A stretch of DNA of 64,000 nt. It comes from DASUSH01 sp036375215. GTDB taxonomy: Bacteria > Actinomycetota > Thermoleophilia > Solirubrobacterales > 70-9. The stretch's first letter is position 1; the number at the start of each line of letters is the position of its first letter. Made by a program: the position numbers and the translations under genes. The notes under the pieces were generated by a model. That model saw only the letters and a program-made list of their open reading frames with translations. It did not search any database and was not told where the DNA came from. Location: NCBI GenBank assembly GCA_036375215.1, contig DASUSH010000035.1:5037-69036 (forward strand). The letters are read 5' to 3'. Below are positions 17,546-25,543 of the stretch, piece after piece.

Positions 17546-18612
17546 ACCGGCGCCGCCCAGCGCTCGACGTTCGCGGCGTGGATCTCGCGCAGTGTCTCCT
17601 CGATCCCGTGGCGGACCTCCCACGCCGGGTAGTCGGCGCGGAACTCGCCGAGGTCGCTGATCCACCAGCGGTGGTCGCCGATCCGCGCCTCGGCCGAGAT
17701 CTCGCGGGCGAGCTCCCGGCCGGCGATCCGCTCGCAGGCCTCGATCGCCTCCAGGAGCGAGCAGTTGGCGGGGCGGCCGCCGCCCAGGTTGTAGACCGCG
17801 GCCTCGCGCGGGCTCGCGTGGAAGGCGAGGAACGCCTCGACGAGATCGGCGCTGTGCAGGTTGTCGCGCACCTGCTTGCCGCCGAACCCGAAGACGGTGT
17901 ACGGCGTCCCGGTCACCGTGCACTTCATGAGGTAGGCGAGGAAGCCGTGCAGGATCGTGCCGGCGTGGGCCGGGCCGGTGATGCAGCCGCAGCGGAAACA
18001 GACCGTGGACATGCCGAAGTAGCGCCCGTACTCCTGGACCAGGAAGTCGGCGGAGGTCTTCGAGACCCCGAACAGCGAGTGGGTCGAGCGGTCGAGCGAC
18101 ATCGATGTGTCGATGCCCTCGAAGTAGCGGTGATCGGCGGGGAGCTCGAGCCTCGTCTCGAGCTCGGCGAGGGGCAGGCGGTTCGGCCGGTCCCCGTAGA
18201 GCTTGTTGGTGGAGACGAAGACGAAGGTCGCCTCGGGGCAGCTCTCGCGGACCGCCTCGAGCAGGTTGAGCGTGCCCCACGCGTTGATCGCGAAGTCGGT
18301 CTTGGGCTCGCGCGCGGCCCAGTCGTGGGAGGGCTGGGCGGCGGCGTGGACGACGAGCTCGACCGCCTTCCCGCGCTCGGCGAAGACGCGGGCGACGGCG
18401 TCCTCGTCGCGAATGTCGATCTCGAGCGAGCGGAAGTCCGGGTACTCGCGCCGGAGCGCCTCGGTGACGTGGGCGGTCGACGCGTCGGGGCCGAAGAAGC
18501 GGGCGCGCATGTCGTTCTCGATCCCGACGACGTCGTAGCCCTCGGCGACGAGTCGGCGCACGGCCTCGGAGCCCACCAGGCCCCCGGATCCGGTGACGAT
18601 CGCTACCGGCAC
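17542..18612 (-). CDS. NAD-dependent sugar epimerase/dehydratase, catalytic Tyr replaced by Phe
   Basis: 356 residues, extended SDR family. N-terminal TGSGGLVGS binds NAD; VSTNKLYGD (around 133-141) is the signature of CDP-paratose/tyvelose 2-epimerase-like proteins; GGKQVRDNLHSADLV and NLGGG are also typical. The usual YxxxK reads FGVSK: Phe181 with Lys185 retained. From memory, some close relatives also carry FGxSK, so this could be a subfamily trait. It would interconvert an NDP-sugar supplying the glycan locus. It begins 10 nt after the partner epimerase gene, in one operon. Confidence 0.8.
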   Translation of the reverse strand: MPVAIVTGSGGLVGSEAVRRLVAEGYDVVGIENDMRARFFGPDASTAHVTEALRREYPDFRSLEIDIRDEDAVARVFAERGKAVELVVHAAAQPSHDWAAREPKTDFAINAWGTLNLLEAVRESCPEATFVFVSTNKLYGDRPNRLPLAELETRLELPADHRYFEGIDTSMSLDRSTHSLFGVSKTSADFLVQEYGRYFGMSTVCFRCGCITGPAHAGTILHGFLAYLMKCTVTGTPYTVFGFGGKQVRDNLHSADLVEAFLAFHASPREAAVYNLGGGRPANCSLLEAIEACERIAGRELAREISAEARIGDHRWWISDLGEFRADYPAWEVRHGIEETLREIHAANVERWAAPV

Positions 18613-18622
18613 ACCGGCCGCC

Positions 18623-19696
18623 TCACGCCGGGATCCCGAGCGCCGGGCCGACGACCTCGGCGTTCCGCTCGATCCAGGTGAAGATGTCCGCCAGCACGGC
18701 GCGGGCGTCGCGGCGCGGGCGCCACACGGTGCGCTCGTGAAGGCGCGTGCAGTCGGAGATGTAGACGGGCACGTCGCCGTAGCGGGTCTCGGGCACGGAG
18801 TCGATCGCGACCTCGTTGCCGGAGAGCTCGCGGCAGAGCTCGGTGGCCTCGGCGAGCGAGAGGCTGCAACCGGCGCCGCCGCCGACGTTCAGGGTCGCGC
18901 CGTCCCAGGCGGCGGGATCGGAGAGCTGGAGCTCGATCAGCTCGCAGAGGTCCTCGACGTGGAGCAGGTCGCGAACCTGCCGGCCCTCGCCGCCATGACC
19001 GATGTAGCTGAGCGGGACGCCGTAGTGGTGGTGGAGCGCCCAGAGCGCGAACACTCCCTGGTCGACGCGACCCATCTGCCATGGGCCGGCGATCACCCCG
19101 CAGCGGTCGACCACGGCCGGGAAGCCGAAGCGGGAGCCGTACTCGGTGATCAGGAGCTCGGCGGCGAGCTTGGTCGCCCCGTAGAGCGTGCGCGGACCGG
19201 AGAGCGGGAAGTCCTCGGAGATCCCGGCAGGCGACACCCCCGGGAGGTCCTGCTCGGGCTCGAGCTCGAGCCGGGTCTCCGCCTCGCGGACGGCGACCCG
19301 GCCGAGCGCCTCGAAGGGGTAGACGCGGCTGGTCGAGAGGAAGACGAACTGGGCGCCGTCGCGGCGCGCGAGCTCGAGGCAGTTGTAGGCGCCGAGCAGG
19401 TTCGTCTCGACCGGGTAGGAGGTGTCGCTGTCGGGCTCCATCAGCGCCGAGGGCTCGGCCGAGCACTCGACCAGGGCGTCGACGGACTCGAGCTCGAACA
19501 GCCCGTCGCGCTCGCGGACATCGGCGCGGACGAAGGCGACGCCCGCCTCCTCGAGGCGGGGCAGGTTGAGCTCGGACCCGCGCCGGTAGAGGTTGTCGAG
19601 CGCGACGAGCTCCCAGTCCGGGTGCCGGCGGGCGAGCCCGACCGCGAGGTTGGCGCCGACGAAGCCGGCGCCGCCTGTGATCAGGACCCTTCGCAA
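18623..19696 (-). CDS. NAD-dependent sugar epimerase (CDP-paratose 2-epimerase-like)
   Basis: 357 residues from a TTG that gives LRRVLITGGAGFVGANLA, the expected N-terminal NAD motif; no ATG/GTG is in frame nearby. Downstream landmarks: FLSTSRVYP, the catalytic YGATK and GGEGRQVRDLLHVEDL. It resembles its downstream neighbour and together they look like an old duplication in which this copy kept the active-site Tyr. The start codon lies inside an 18-codon open frame (19681-19734) in another phase. Role: NDP-sugar supply for the locus (inferred). Confidence 0.78.
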   Translation of the reverse strand: MRRVLITGGAGFVGANLAVGLARRHPDWELVALDNLYRRGSELNLPRLEEAGVAFVRADVRERDGLFELESVDALVECSAEPSALMEPDSDTSYPVETNLLGAYNCLELARRDGAQFVFLSTSRVYPFEALGRVAVREAETRLELEPEQDLPGVSPAGISEDFPLSGPRTLYGATKLAAELLITEYGSRFGFPAVVDRCGVIAGPWQMGRVDQGVFALWALHHHYGVPLSYIGHGGEGRQVRDLLHVEDLCELIELQLSDPAAWDGATLNVGGGAGCSLSLAEATELCRELSGNEVAIDSVPETRYGDVPVYISDCTRLHERTVWRPRRDARAVLADIFTWIERNAEVVGPALGIPA

Positions 19697-19734
19697 GCCT
19701 CGTACCGCCGGTTCGCTCCGGTTGCCGCGAGCAT
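19681..19734 (-). CDS. possible leader peptide overlapping epimerase start
   Basis: Seventeen-residue frame (MLAATGANRRYEACEGS) beginning with ATG 9 nt after a TAGGAT -10 box, the spacing of leaderless genes in this window, and ending in TGA 13 nt inside the epimerase gene. Ribosomes terminating here could re-initiate on the internal TTG at 19696. It may instead be a chance frame. Confidence 0.3.
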   Translation of the reverse strand: MLAATGANRRYEACEGS

Positions 19735-19743
19735 GTGTTGTTG

Positions 19744-19753
19744 ATCCTAGGGT
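19744..19753. promoter_or_regulatory. overlapping divergent -10 boxes
   Basis: Minus-strand TAGGAT (19744-19749) and plus-strand TAGGGT (19748-19753) share two bases. They point to the epimerase operon and the GH25-esterase gene respectively, so the two promoters should compete. Confidence 0.45.
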
Positions 19754-19777
19754 TGCGCCGGGGCGCGAACCCGATTC

Positions 19778-21682
19778 ATGGCGCGGATGCAGGCAAAAAC
19801 CACTCTGGGCGTGCTCGGCGCGGTGCTCGGGCTCGGCGCGCTGCTCGTCCCCGCGGCGGCGCTCGGCGCGCGCACGCCCGGGATCGACGTCTCCCGCTTT
19901 CAGGGCCGGATCAACTGGGAGCAGGTCGCGACGGACGACGTCGAGTTCGCCTTCGTGCAGGCGAGCCGGGGCAGCGGCGACGACTGCACGGTCGCCTCCT
20001 CGGAGTGCGGCGCCGACCGGTTCTACGACCGCAACTACCGCCGCGCCCGCCTGGCGGGCATCCGGGTCGGCCCCTACCACCGCACGTTCACCGGCGGCGA
20101 GAGCCCGAGGGGGATCCGCGCCGACGCGCGCGAGGAGGCGAACGTCTTCCTGGAGGAGGTCGGCGGCGAGCTGCGGCCGAACGACCTGCCGCCGGTCCTC
20201 GACGTCGAGACGCCCTTCAACGACCTCCGCGGGAGCGCGCTCCGGCGCTGGATCCGCACCTGGCTCGAGAAGGTCGAGGACGAGCTCGGGGTCAGGCCGC
20301 TGATCTACACGAACGCGTCGAGCTGGTCGGCGACCGGCGACACGACCCGCTTCGCCGAGCGGGGCTACCGGCTCTGGGTCGCGAACTTCGACGTCGCCCG
20401 CCCGCGGGTCCCGGCCGAGAACTGGGGCGGGTTCGGCTGGTCGATCTGGCAGTACACGTCGAGCGGCAGCGTCAATGGCATCGCGGGCAACGTCGACCGC
20501 AACCACGCGCGCGTTCCGCTCGACGACCTCGGCGAGCCGGGGCCCGGCGACCCCCCGGACGAGCCCGTCGAGCCCGCGCCGGTGCGCGGCGCCGGCGGCG
20601 ACACCGTGTGGCTCTGCGAGCCGGGCGTGGAGCCGAACCCGTGCCGCGAGAGCCTCGAGACGACGGTGGAGAGCGCCGACGGCTCGGCCGCCGTGGAGAG
20701 CCCGGGGTTACCCGAGCGCCCGAAGATCGACTGCTTCTACGTCTACCCCACCGTCAGCGAGGACCCCGGGTCGAACTCGGACCTCTCGATCGACCCCGAG
20801 CACGTCGCGATCGCCCGCTACCAGGCCGCCCGCTTCTCGCACCGCTGCCGGGTCTGGGCGCCGATGTACCGGCAGGCGACCCTGGCCTCGATCGCGTCGG
20901 GGACGAACGCGGGGCGGGCCGAGGCCCTGCGGACCGCCTACGGGGACGTCCGCGCCGCCTGGCGCGACTACCTCGCGAACCACAACGACGGCCGCGGCGT
21001 CGTCCTGATCGGCCACTCGCAGGGCACGATGATGCTGCGTCAGCTCGTCCGCCAGGAGGTCGACCCGAAGCGCTCGGTGCGCAGGCGGCTCGTCTCGGCG
21101 ATCCTGCTCGGCGCCAACGTCACCGTGCGTGCGGGCGAGCCAGACGGCGGCGACTTCGCCCACGTCCCGGCCTGCGCGAAGCCGAAGCAGACCGGCTGCG
21201 CGATCGCGTACTCGGCCTTCAACGAGACCCCGCCCGAGAACTCGCGCTTCGGCCGCCCCGAGGAGAACGCGGCATCGATCGCCTTCGGCCTGCCGACCGG
21301 CCCCGGCTACGAGGTGCTCTGCACCAATCCCGCGGCGCTCTCCGGCGGCCGCGCGCCCCTCGAGACGATCGTGCGGACCGAGCCCTATCCCGGGATCATC
21401 GGGGCCCTGATCGTCGTCATGTACGGCGGCCCGCCGCCGAGCGCGGAGACGCCCTGGGTGGTGCCCGCCGACCACTACACCGGGGAGTGCGTCTCCGAGG
21501 ACGGCGCCAACTTCCTCTCGGTCGAGCCCGTCGGGTCGGCGCGCACTCTGAACCCGTCCCCCGACCCGAGCTGGGGGCTCCACCTCGCCGACGTCAACAT
21601 CGCCCTCGGCCAGCTGGTCGAGACCGTCCACCGGCAGAAGCGCGCCTACATGCGGGCGGCCCGCGAACGCCGCGCGGGGTAG
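19778..21682 (+). CDS. secreted GH25 lysozyme fused to DUF3089 alpha/beta-hydrolase
   Basis: 634 residues. Signal peptide (about 1-31, ending LGA). GH25 muramidase domain about 34-245: GIDVSRFQG with catalytic Asp37, LDVET with Asp142/Glu144, and WQYTSSGSVNGIAGNVD. Acidic, Pro-rich linker 250-275. Then a DUF3089 lipase-like domain about 276-625: DCFYVYPT, MYRQATL, nucleophile elbow GHSQG at 412-416 (Ser414) and a late GLHLADVN His. GH25 enzymes cut the glycan chain of peptidoglycan; DUF3089 proteins are predicted esterases. Joined in one secreted chain, they suggest simultaneous attack on the wall backbone and an ester on it or on a wall lipid. ATG start, no ribosome-binding site. Monocistronic. 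Confidence 0.88.
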   Translation: MARMQAKTTLGVLGAVLGLGALLVPAAALGARTPGIDVSRFQGRINWEQVATDDVEFAFVQASRGSGDDCTVASSECGADRFYDRNYRRARLAGIRVGPYHRTFTGGESPRGIRADAREEANVFLEEVGGELRPNDLPPVLDVETPFNDLRGSALRRWIRTWLEKVEDELGVRPLIYTNASSWSATGDTTRFAERGYRLWVANFDVARPRVPAENWGGFGWSIWQYTSSGSVNGIAGNVDRNHARVPLDDLGEPGPGDPPDEPVEPAPVRGAGGDTVWLCEPGVEPNPCRESLETTVESADGSAAVESPGLPERPKIDCFYVYPTVSEDPGSNSDLSIDPEHVAIARYQAARFSHRCRVWAPMYRQATLASIASGTNAGRAEALRTAYGDVRAAWRDYLANHNDGRGVVLIGHSQGTMMLRQLVRQEVDPKRSVRRRLVSAILLGANVTVRAGEPDGGDFAHVPACAKPKQTGCAIAYSAFNETPPENSRFGRPEENAASIAFGLPTGPGYEVLCTNPAALSGGRAPLETIVRTEPYPGIIGALIVVMYGGPPPSAETPWVVPADHYTGECVSEDGANFLSVEPVGSARTLNPSPDPSWGLHLADVNIALGQLVETVHRQKRAYMRAARERRAG

Positions 21683-21687
21683 CGGAC

Positions 21688-21693
21688 TAGGCT
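21688..21693 (+). promoter_or_regulatory. -10 box of cupin gene
   Basis: TAGGCT, 8 nt before the GTG at 21702, with no Shine-Dalgarno sequence; leaderless-type. Confidence 0.5.
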
Positions 21694-21701
21694 CCCCCGC
21701 C

Positions 21702-22190
21702 GTGAAGTCGATCGGCACGCGGACCCTGGCGCTCGCGGCGCTGCTCCTGCTCGTCGCGGGCGGCGCGATCGGCTGGGCCATCGCCGGCTCCGGCGCCGCG
21801 CCGACGGCGCAGCGCGAGGCGCTCGCCGCCACCGACAAGCCCGAGGGCGCGAAGGGCCGCACGCTCGGCCTCTCCCGCGTCAAGGTCCCGGCCGGCGCCG
21901 AGCTCGCCCTGCACCATCACGAGGGCACCCAGATCGCCCACGTCGACCGGGGCACGCTCACCTACACGGTCGTCGAGGGCACCGTCGAGGTCCGCAAGGG
22001 CCCCGCCGACGGAGACATCGAGCTCGTCCGCAAGATCAAGGCGGGCGAGACCGGGAAGATCAAGGCCGGCCAGTGGATCGTCGAGCAGCGCACCGATCAC
22101 CACATGGCCGCCAACCGCGGCGACAAGAAGGTCGTGATCTACCTCTCGACTCTGCTCGAGAACGGCGCGCCGCCCTCCACGCCTGGTTAG
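21702..22190 (+). CDS. membrane-anchored or secreted cupin-domain protein
   Basis: 162 residues. One N-terminal hydrophobic segment (about 8-30, LALAALLLLVAGGAIGWAIAG) without a clear cleavage site, so signal anchor or signal peptide. Residues 55-150 form a single cupin barrel: the metal-site motif is HHHEGTQIAHV, followed by the GTVEV and KAGQWIVEQRTDHHMA strands. Single cupins of this kind bind a metal and a small ligand or act as simple oxygenases or isomerases; nothing here fixes the substrate. Its stop overlaps the convergent DUF559 gene stop. Confidence 0.75.
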   Translation: MKSIGTRTLALAALLLLVAGGAIGWAIAGSGAAPTAQREALAATDKPEGAKGRTLGLSRVKVPAGAELALHHHEGTQIAHVDRGTLTYTVVEGTVEVRKGPADGDIELVRKIKAGETGKIKAGQWIVEQRTDHHMAANRGDKKVVIYLSTLLENGAPPSTPG

Positions 22191-23095
22191 GCGAGCCGCT
22201 CGGCGACGGCCTCGAGGGTCGCCTCGACCCGGGCCCGCTCGTAGCGCACCTGCGCGTGTGTGAACCGCAGCGCGGTCAGGCCGGCCGCAGCATGAGCCTG
22301 GTCCCGGCGCGCGTCGCGGGACTGCGTCGCCGCGGTCCGGTGGTAGCGGAGGCCGTCGGTCTCCACGACCAGCCCGAGGGCGGGCCAGTAGAAGTCGACG
22401 CGGTAACCGTTCACGGTGGTCTGGGTGAGCGGCCGCGGTAGGCCCACGACGCGAACGATCCCGAGGAAGCGCCGTTCGAGCTCGGAGTCGGTGAGCCGGA
22501 ACGTGTCGCGATCGAGGAGGGCGCGGAGCCGCCGGACGCCGGGTTGCCCCGCGCGCGCTTCGATCGCGGCGCGCAGGGTTTCGGGGTCGACCAGGTCGAG
22601 CCGGTCGGCCTCGCCGACCACGCGCTCGAGCCGCGGAGCCGGAAGCGCGGTAGCGAGGTCCAGCAGGGTGCGGACCGGGCTCGTGGCGGGAATCTCCGAA
22701 CGGTGGGTGATGTCGTCGCCGGACAGGGCCGGCCGGCAGTGGACGGTGATCCCCGGCCGTCGCCTCCCCGAGCGGACGCGAACGGACACGTGGATCGCGC
22801 CTCGCCGGCTCGGAACGAGCCCCCAGAGCGCGGCCGCGTCCGGGCCGCTCAGGAACGCCCCGGGTCCACAGGCCAGCACCGCGGCCATCCAGCGCCCCAG
22901 CTGGTCGATTTCGGGACGGCCAACCGCGTAGACGCCGCGGTGGACGGGATGGAGCCGGCCCGTCGCGACCCGGTGCTCGATCGCCTTGGCGCTCATGCCG
23001 AGGGCCAGCAACTGCCGGCGCGCGAGCACGCCATGCTGGCAGCGGGCAAGGGCCCAGACCGCACTGCTCAGCGATGCACGAATTTTCGCCCCCAT
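22187..23095 (-). CDS. AbiEi-like / DUF559 endonuclease-fold protein
   Basis: 302 residues from ATG 23095; an in-frame ATG at 23140 is possible, with GGGGAAGG 2 nt before it. Residues about 8-75 resemble the AbiEi N-terminal winged helix (RQHGVLARRQLLALG... HRGVYAVG). Residues about 205-300 form a DUF559 (Vsr-like) nuclease fold with VDFYW and VVETDG as the likely Asp and Glu metal ligands and a following RRDQ helix. Family role is unknown: orphan nuclease, mobile passenger or defence-related. The start codon sits in the loop of a nested inverted repeat (23069-23120). Confidence 0.75.
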   Translation of the reverse strand: MGAKIRASLSSAVWALARCQHGVLARRQLLALGMSAKAIEHRVATGRLHPVHRGVYAVGRPEIDQLGRWMAAVLACGPGAFLSGPDAAALWGLVPSRRGAIHVSVRVRSGRRRPGITVHCRPALSGDDITHRSEIPATSPVRTLLDLATALPAPRLERVVGEADRLDLVDPETLRAAIEARAGQPGVRRLRALLDRDTFRLTDSELERRFLGIVRVVGLPRPLTQTTVNGYRVDFYWPALGLVVETDGLRYHRTAATQSRDARRDQAHAAAGLTALRFTHAQVRYERARVEATLEAVAERLA

Positions 23096-23120
23096 CGGGG
23101 GGTCAAGTCGTGCATCGCTG
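23069..23120. repeat. nested inverted repeat around DUF559 start codon
   Basis: Outer arms CAGCGATGCACGA (23069-23081) and TCGTGCATCGCTG (23108-23120) are a perfect 13-bp inverted repeat. The 26-nt spacer holds a second dyad, CCCCC-atc-GGGGG. As minus-strand RNA it folds into a two-tier hairpin with the ATG at 23095 in the apical loop. It could be a translation control hairpin, a regulator site or the end of a mobile unit. Confidence 0.7.
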
Positions 23121-23139
23121 TGGTTCTCCCCGGAACCCA

Positions 23140-23145
23140 TAGCCT
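23140..23145 (+). promoter_or_regulatory. -10 box of ThDP enzyme gene
   Basis: TAGCCT, 8 nt before the GTG at 23154; leaderless-type spacing. It overlaps the alternative upstream start of the divergent DUF559 gene. Confidence 0.5.
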
Positions 23146-23153
23146 TCCCCGCC

Positions 23154-24803
23154 GTGCCCACCGTCGCCCAGCTGCTGGTCGAGTGCCTCGCCGCGGAGGG
23201 GGTCGAGCGCGTCTTCGGGATCCCGGGTGAGGAGACGCTCGACCTGAACGCGGCGCTCGCCGACAGCGAGGTCGAGTTCGTCCCCGTCCGCCACGAGCAG
23301 GGCGGCGCCTACATCGCCGACGTCTACGGCCGCCTCACGGGCCGCGCCGGGGTCTGCCTCGGCACGCTCGGCCCGGGCGCGACCAACCTCATCACCGCGG
23401 TCGCCGACGCCTACCTCGACCGGGCGCCCCTGATCGCGATCACGGGGCAGGCCGAGCTCGAGCGGCAACACAAGGAGTCCCACCAGCACATCGACCTGGT
23501 CTCGGTCATGCGCCCGATCACGAAGTGGAACGCGCTGCTCTCCGACCCCGCGATCACGGCCGAGGCGGTGCGCAAGGCGTTCAAGGTCGCCGAGTCCGAG
23601 AAGCCCGGCTCGGTCCACCTCGAGCTGCCCGAGGACATCGCCGCCTCGGAGGTTCCCGCAGACGCCCCGCGGGCGCCCCTTGCGCGCTCCGCGATCCCCG
23701 AGTACGAGCCGCCCGACGCCCTGATCTCGGCGGCGGCGGCGATGATCAGGGGCGCCGAGCGGGCGGTCATCCTCGCCGGCAACGGCGCCGTGCGGACCGG
23801 GGCCGCGCTCGCGCTGCGGGAGTTCGCCGCGGGCACCGGGATCCCGATCGCCGAGACCTTCATGGCCAAGGGCCTCGTCCCCGCTTCCTCGGAGCTGTCC
23901 CTCGGCGCCGTCGGACTGCAGGCGGGCGATTTCTCGATGGCCGGGTTCGACGACGCCGACCTCGTGATCACGGTCGGCTACGACCTCGTCGAGCACTCGC
24001 CGGAGCTCTGGAACCCCGATCGCGACAAGCGGATCGTCTGCATCGACTCGGTGCCGGCCGAGACCGACGAGAACTTCCTGCCCGAGGTCGAGCTGGTGGG
24101 CGAGCCGGCGACGACGTTGCGGCGGCTGCTCGAGGAAAGCGGCGAGAAGGGCCACGTCGGCGGCTCGCCGCGGCTCCGCGAGGCGGTGATCAGCCGGCTC
24201 GAGGTCGCGGGCCGGGACGACGCCTTCCCGATCCGCCCGCCGCGCGCGCTCTACGAGATCCGGGAGCTCCTCGACCGCGACGACATCCTCGTCTCCGACG
24301 TCGGCCTGCACAAGCTGTGGATCGGGCGGCTCTGGCCCGCCGAGGAGCCGAACACGACGCTGATCGCGAACGGGTTCGCCGGGATGGGCTTCGCGGTGCC
24401 CGCGGCGATCGCGGCGAAGCTCGTCCACCCCGATCGCAGCGTCGTCGCGATCTCCGGCGACGGCGGCTTCCTGATGAACGCGCAGGAGCTCGAGACCGCG
24501 ATGCGCCTGAGGACCGCGTTCGTGAACGTGATCTGGGAGAACCGCCAGTTCGGGTCAATCGTCTGGAAGCAGGAAAAGCGCTTCGGCCGGCACTTCGGCA
24601 CCGAGTTCACCAATCCGGATTTCGTGGGGTTCGCGGAGTCCTTCGGCCTGCCGGCGTGGCGCTGCCAGTCCGTCGCCGACTACCGCGAGCGCCTCCGCCA
24701 CGCGCTCACCCTCGACGTGCCGTCGCTGCTCGTCGTGCCGGTCGACTACTCGCCCGACATCGCGATCGCCGAGGAGCTCGGCGCCGAGACGGTCCGGATC
24801 TGA
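23154..24803 (+). CDS. acetolactate-synthase-like ThDP-dependent enzyme
   Basis: 549 residues, full length for the family. N-terminal pyrimidine-binding domain with catalytic Glu48 in VRHEQGGAYIADVYGR; central FAD/NAD-like domain (PIAETFMAKG, VGYDLVEHSP); C-terminal pyrophosphate domain with GDGGFLMNAQELETA and the asparagine of VIWENRQFG. GTG start gives VPTVAQLLVECL. It most resembles catabolic AlsS-type enzymes that condense two pyruvates to acetolactate; no regulatory small subunit gene lies nearby, which fits a catabolic rather than IlvB role. Other decarboxylases or carboligases of this superfamily are possible. Followed 2 nt later by a membrane-protein gene. Confidence 0.85.
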   Translation: MPTVAQLLVECLAAEGVERVFGIPGEETLDLNAALADSEVEFVPVRHEQGGAYIADVYGRLTGRAGVCLGTLGPGATNLITAVADAYLDRAPLIAITGQAELERQHKESHQHIDLVSVMRPITKWNALLSDPAITAEAVRKAFKVAESEKPGSVHLELPEDIAASEVPADAPRAPLARSAIPEYEPPDALISAAAAMIRGAERAVILAGNGAVRTGAALALREFAAGTGIPIAETFMAKGLVPASSELSLGAVGLQAGDFSMAGFDDADLVITVGYDLVEHSPELWNPDRDKRIVCIDSVPAETDENFLPEVELVGEPATTLRRLLEESGEKGHVGGSPRLREAVISRLEVAGRDDAFPIRPPRALYEIRELLDRDDILVSDVGLHKLWIGRLWPAEEPNTTLIANGFAGMGFAVPAAIAAKLVHPDRSVVAISGDGGFLMNAQELETAMRLRTAFVNVIWENRQFGSIVWKQEKRFGRHFGTEFTNPDFVGFAESFGLPAWRCQSVADYRERLRHALTLDVPSLLVVPVDYSPDIAIAEELGAETVRI

Positions 24804-24805
24804 GC

Positions 24806-25534
24806 GTGGGCGCCCTCCCCCCGCTCGTCGCCGAGCTCACCCTCAGCTTCGACACCTACAACGAGGTGATCGTCGACGAGGGGCGCCAGCCGGCGCTCTT
24901 CATGCTGATCGCCTTCGGCGTCACCTTCGGCGTCACCCGCTTCATCACCCACTCGATCCGGGCCCAGCGGTTCTCCTGGCTGAAGGACATCGAGTCCGGC
25001 GACACCCACATCCACCACCTCGTCTGGGGGATCTGCCTGCTCCTGATCTCCGGCGTGCTCGCCGTCGTGGTCCAGCCAGCGCTCGAGGTGATCGCGGTCG
25101 TCTTCGGGATCGGCGCCGCGCTCACGCTCGACGAGTTCGCGCTCTGGCTCCACCTCGACGACGTCTACTGGTCCGAGCAGGGCCGCCAGTCGATCGACGC
25201 CGTGATCGTGTTCGCGCTGATGGCGGGGCTCCTGGCGGTCGGGCTCACCCCGATCGTGATCGGCACCTCGGGGGGGATCGCCGACGCGCTCGGCTACATC
25301 CTCTTCCAGGTCCCCGGCTGGACCCTGGCGGTGATCTGCTTCCTGAAGGGCAAGCTGATCTGGGGCGTGATCGGCCTTTATTTCTGGCCGGTCGCGCTGA
25401 TCGGCTCGTCGCGGCTCGCGCACCCGGGCTCCTGGTGGTCACGCAAGTACTACGACGACAAGCCGGACAAGCTCGAGCGCTCGAACAAGCGCTACCACCA
25501 CGAGGCCGACGTGCACACGCCGGTCACCCAATAG
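24806..25534 (+). CDS. polytopic membrane protein with HIHH and DDE-rich motifs, function unknown
   Basis: 242 residues, GTG start 2 nt after the ThDP enzyme. About six hydrophobic helices. Two charged motifs lie against membrane segments: GDTHIHHLVWG (His68, His70, His71) and LTLDEFALWLHLDDVYW (Asp109, Glu110, His116, Asp118, Asp119). Such His/Asp pairs inside a membrane could bind a metal or carry protons; this is inference. The cytosolic tail is basic and His-containing (KRYHHEADVH). I do not recognise a named family. Coupling with the upstream enzyme may be only positional. Confidence 0.6.
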   Translation: MGALPPLVAELTLSFDTYNEVIVDEGRQPALFMLIAFGVTFGVTRFITHSIRAQRFSWLKDIESGDTHIHHLVWGICLLLISGVLAVVVQPALEVIAVVFGIGAALTLDEFALWLHLDDVYWSEQGRQSIDAVIVFALMAGLLAVGLTPIVIGTSGGIADALGYILFQVPGWTLAVICFLKGKLIWGVIGLYFWPVALIGSSRLAHPGSWWSRKYYDDKPDKLERSNKRYHHEADVHTPVTQ

Positions 25535-25537
25535 CGT
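25532..25537 (+). promoter_or_regulatory. -10 box of potassium channel gene
   Basis: TAGCGT, its TAG being the stop codon of the preceding gene, 6 nt before the ATG at 25544; leaderless-type. Confidence 0.4.
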
Positions 25538-25543
25538 CTCGAG

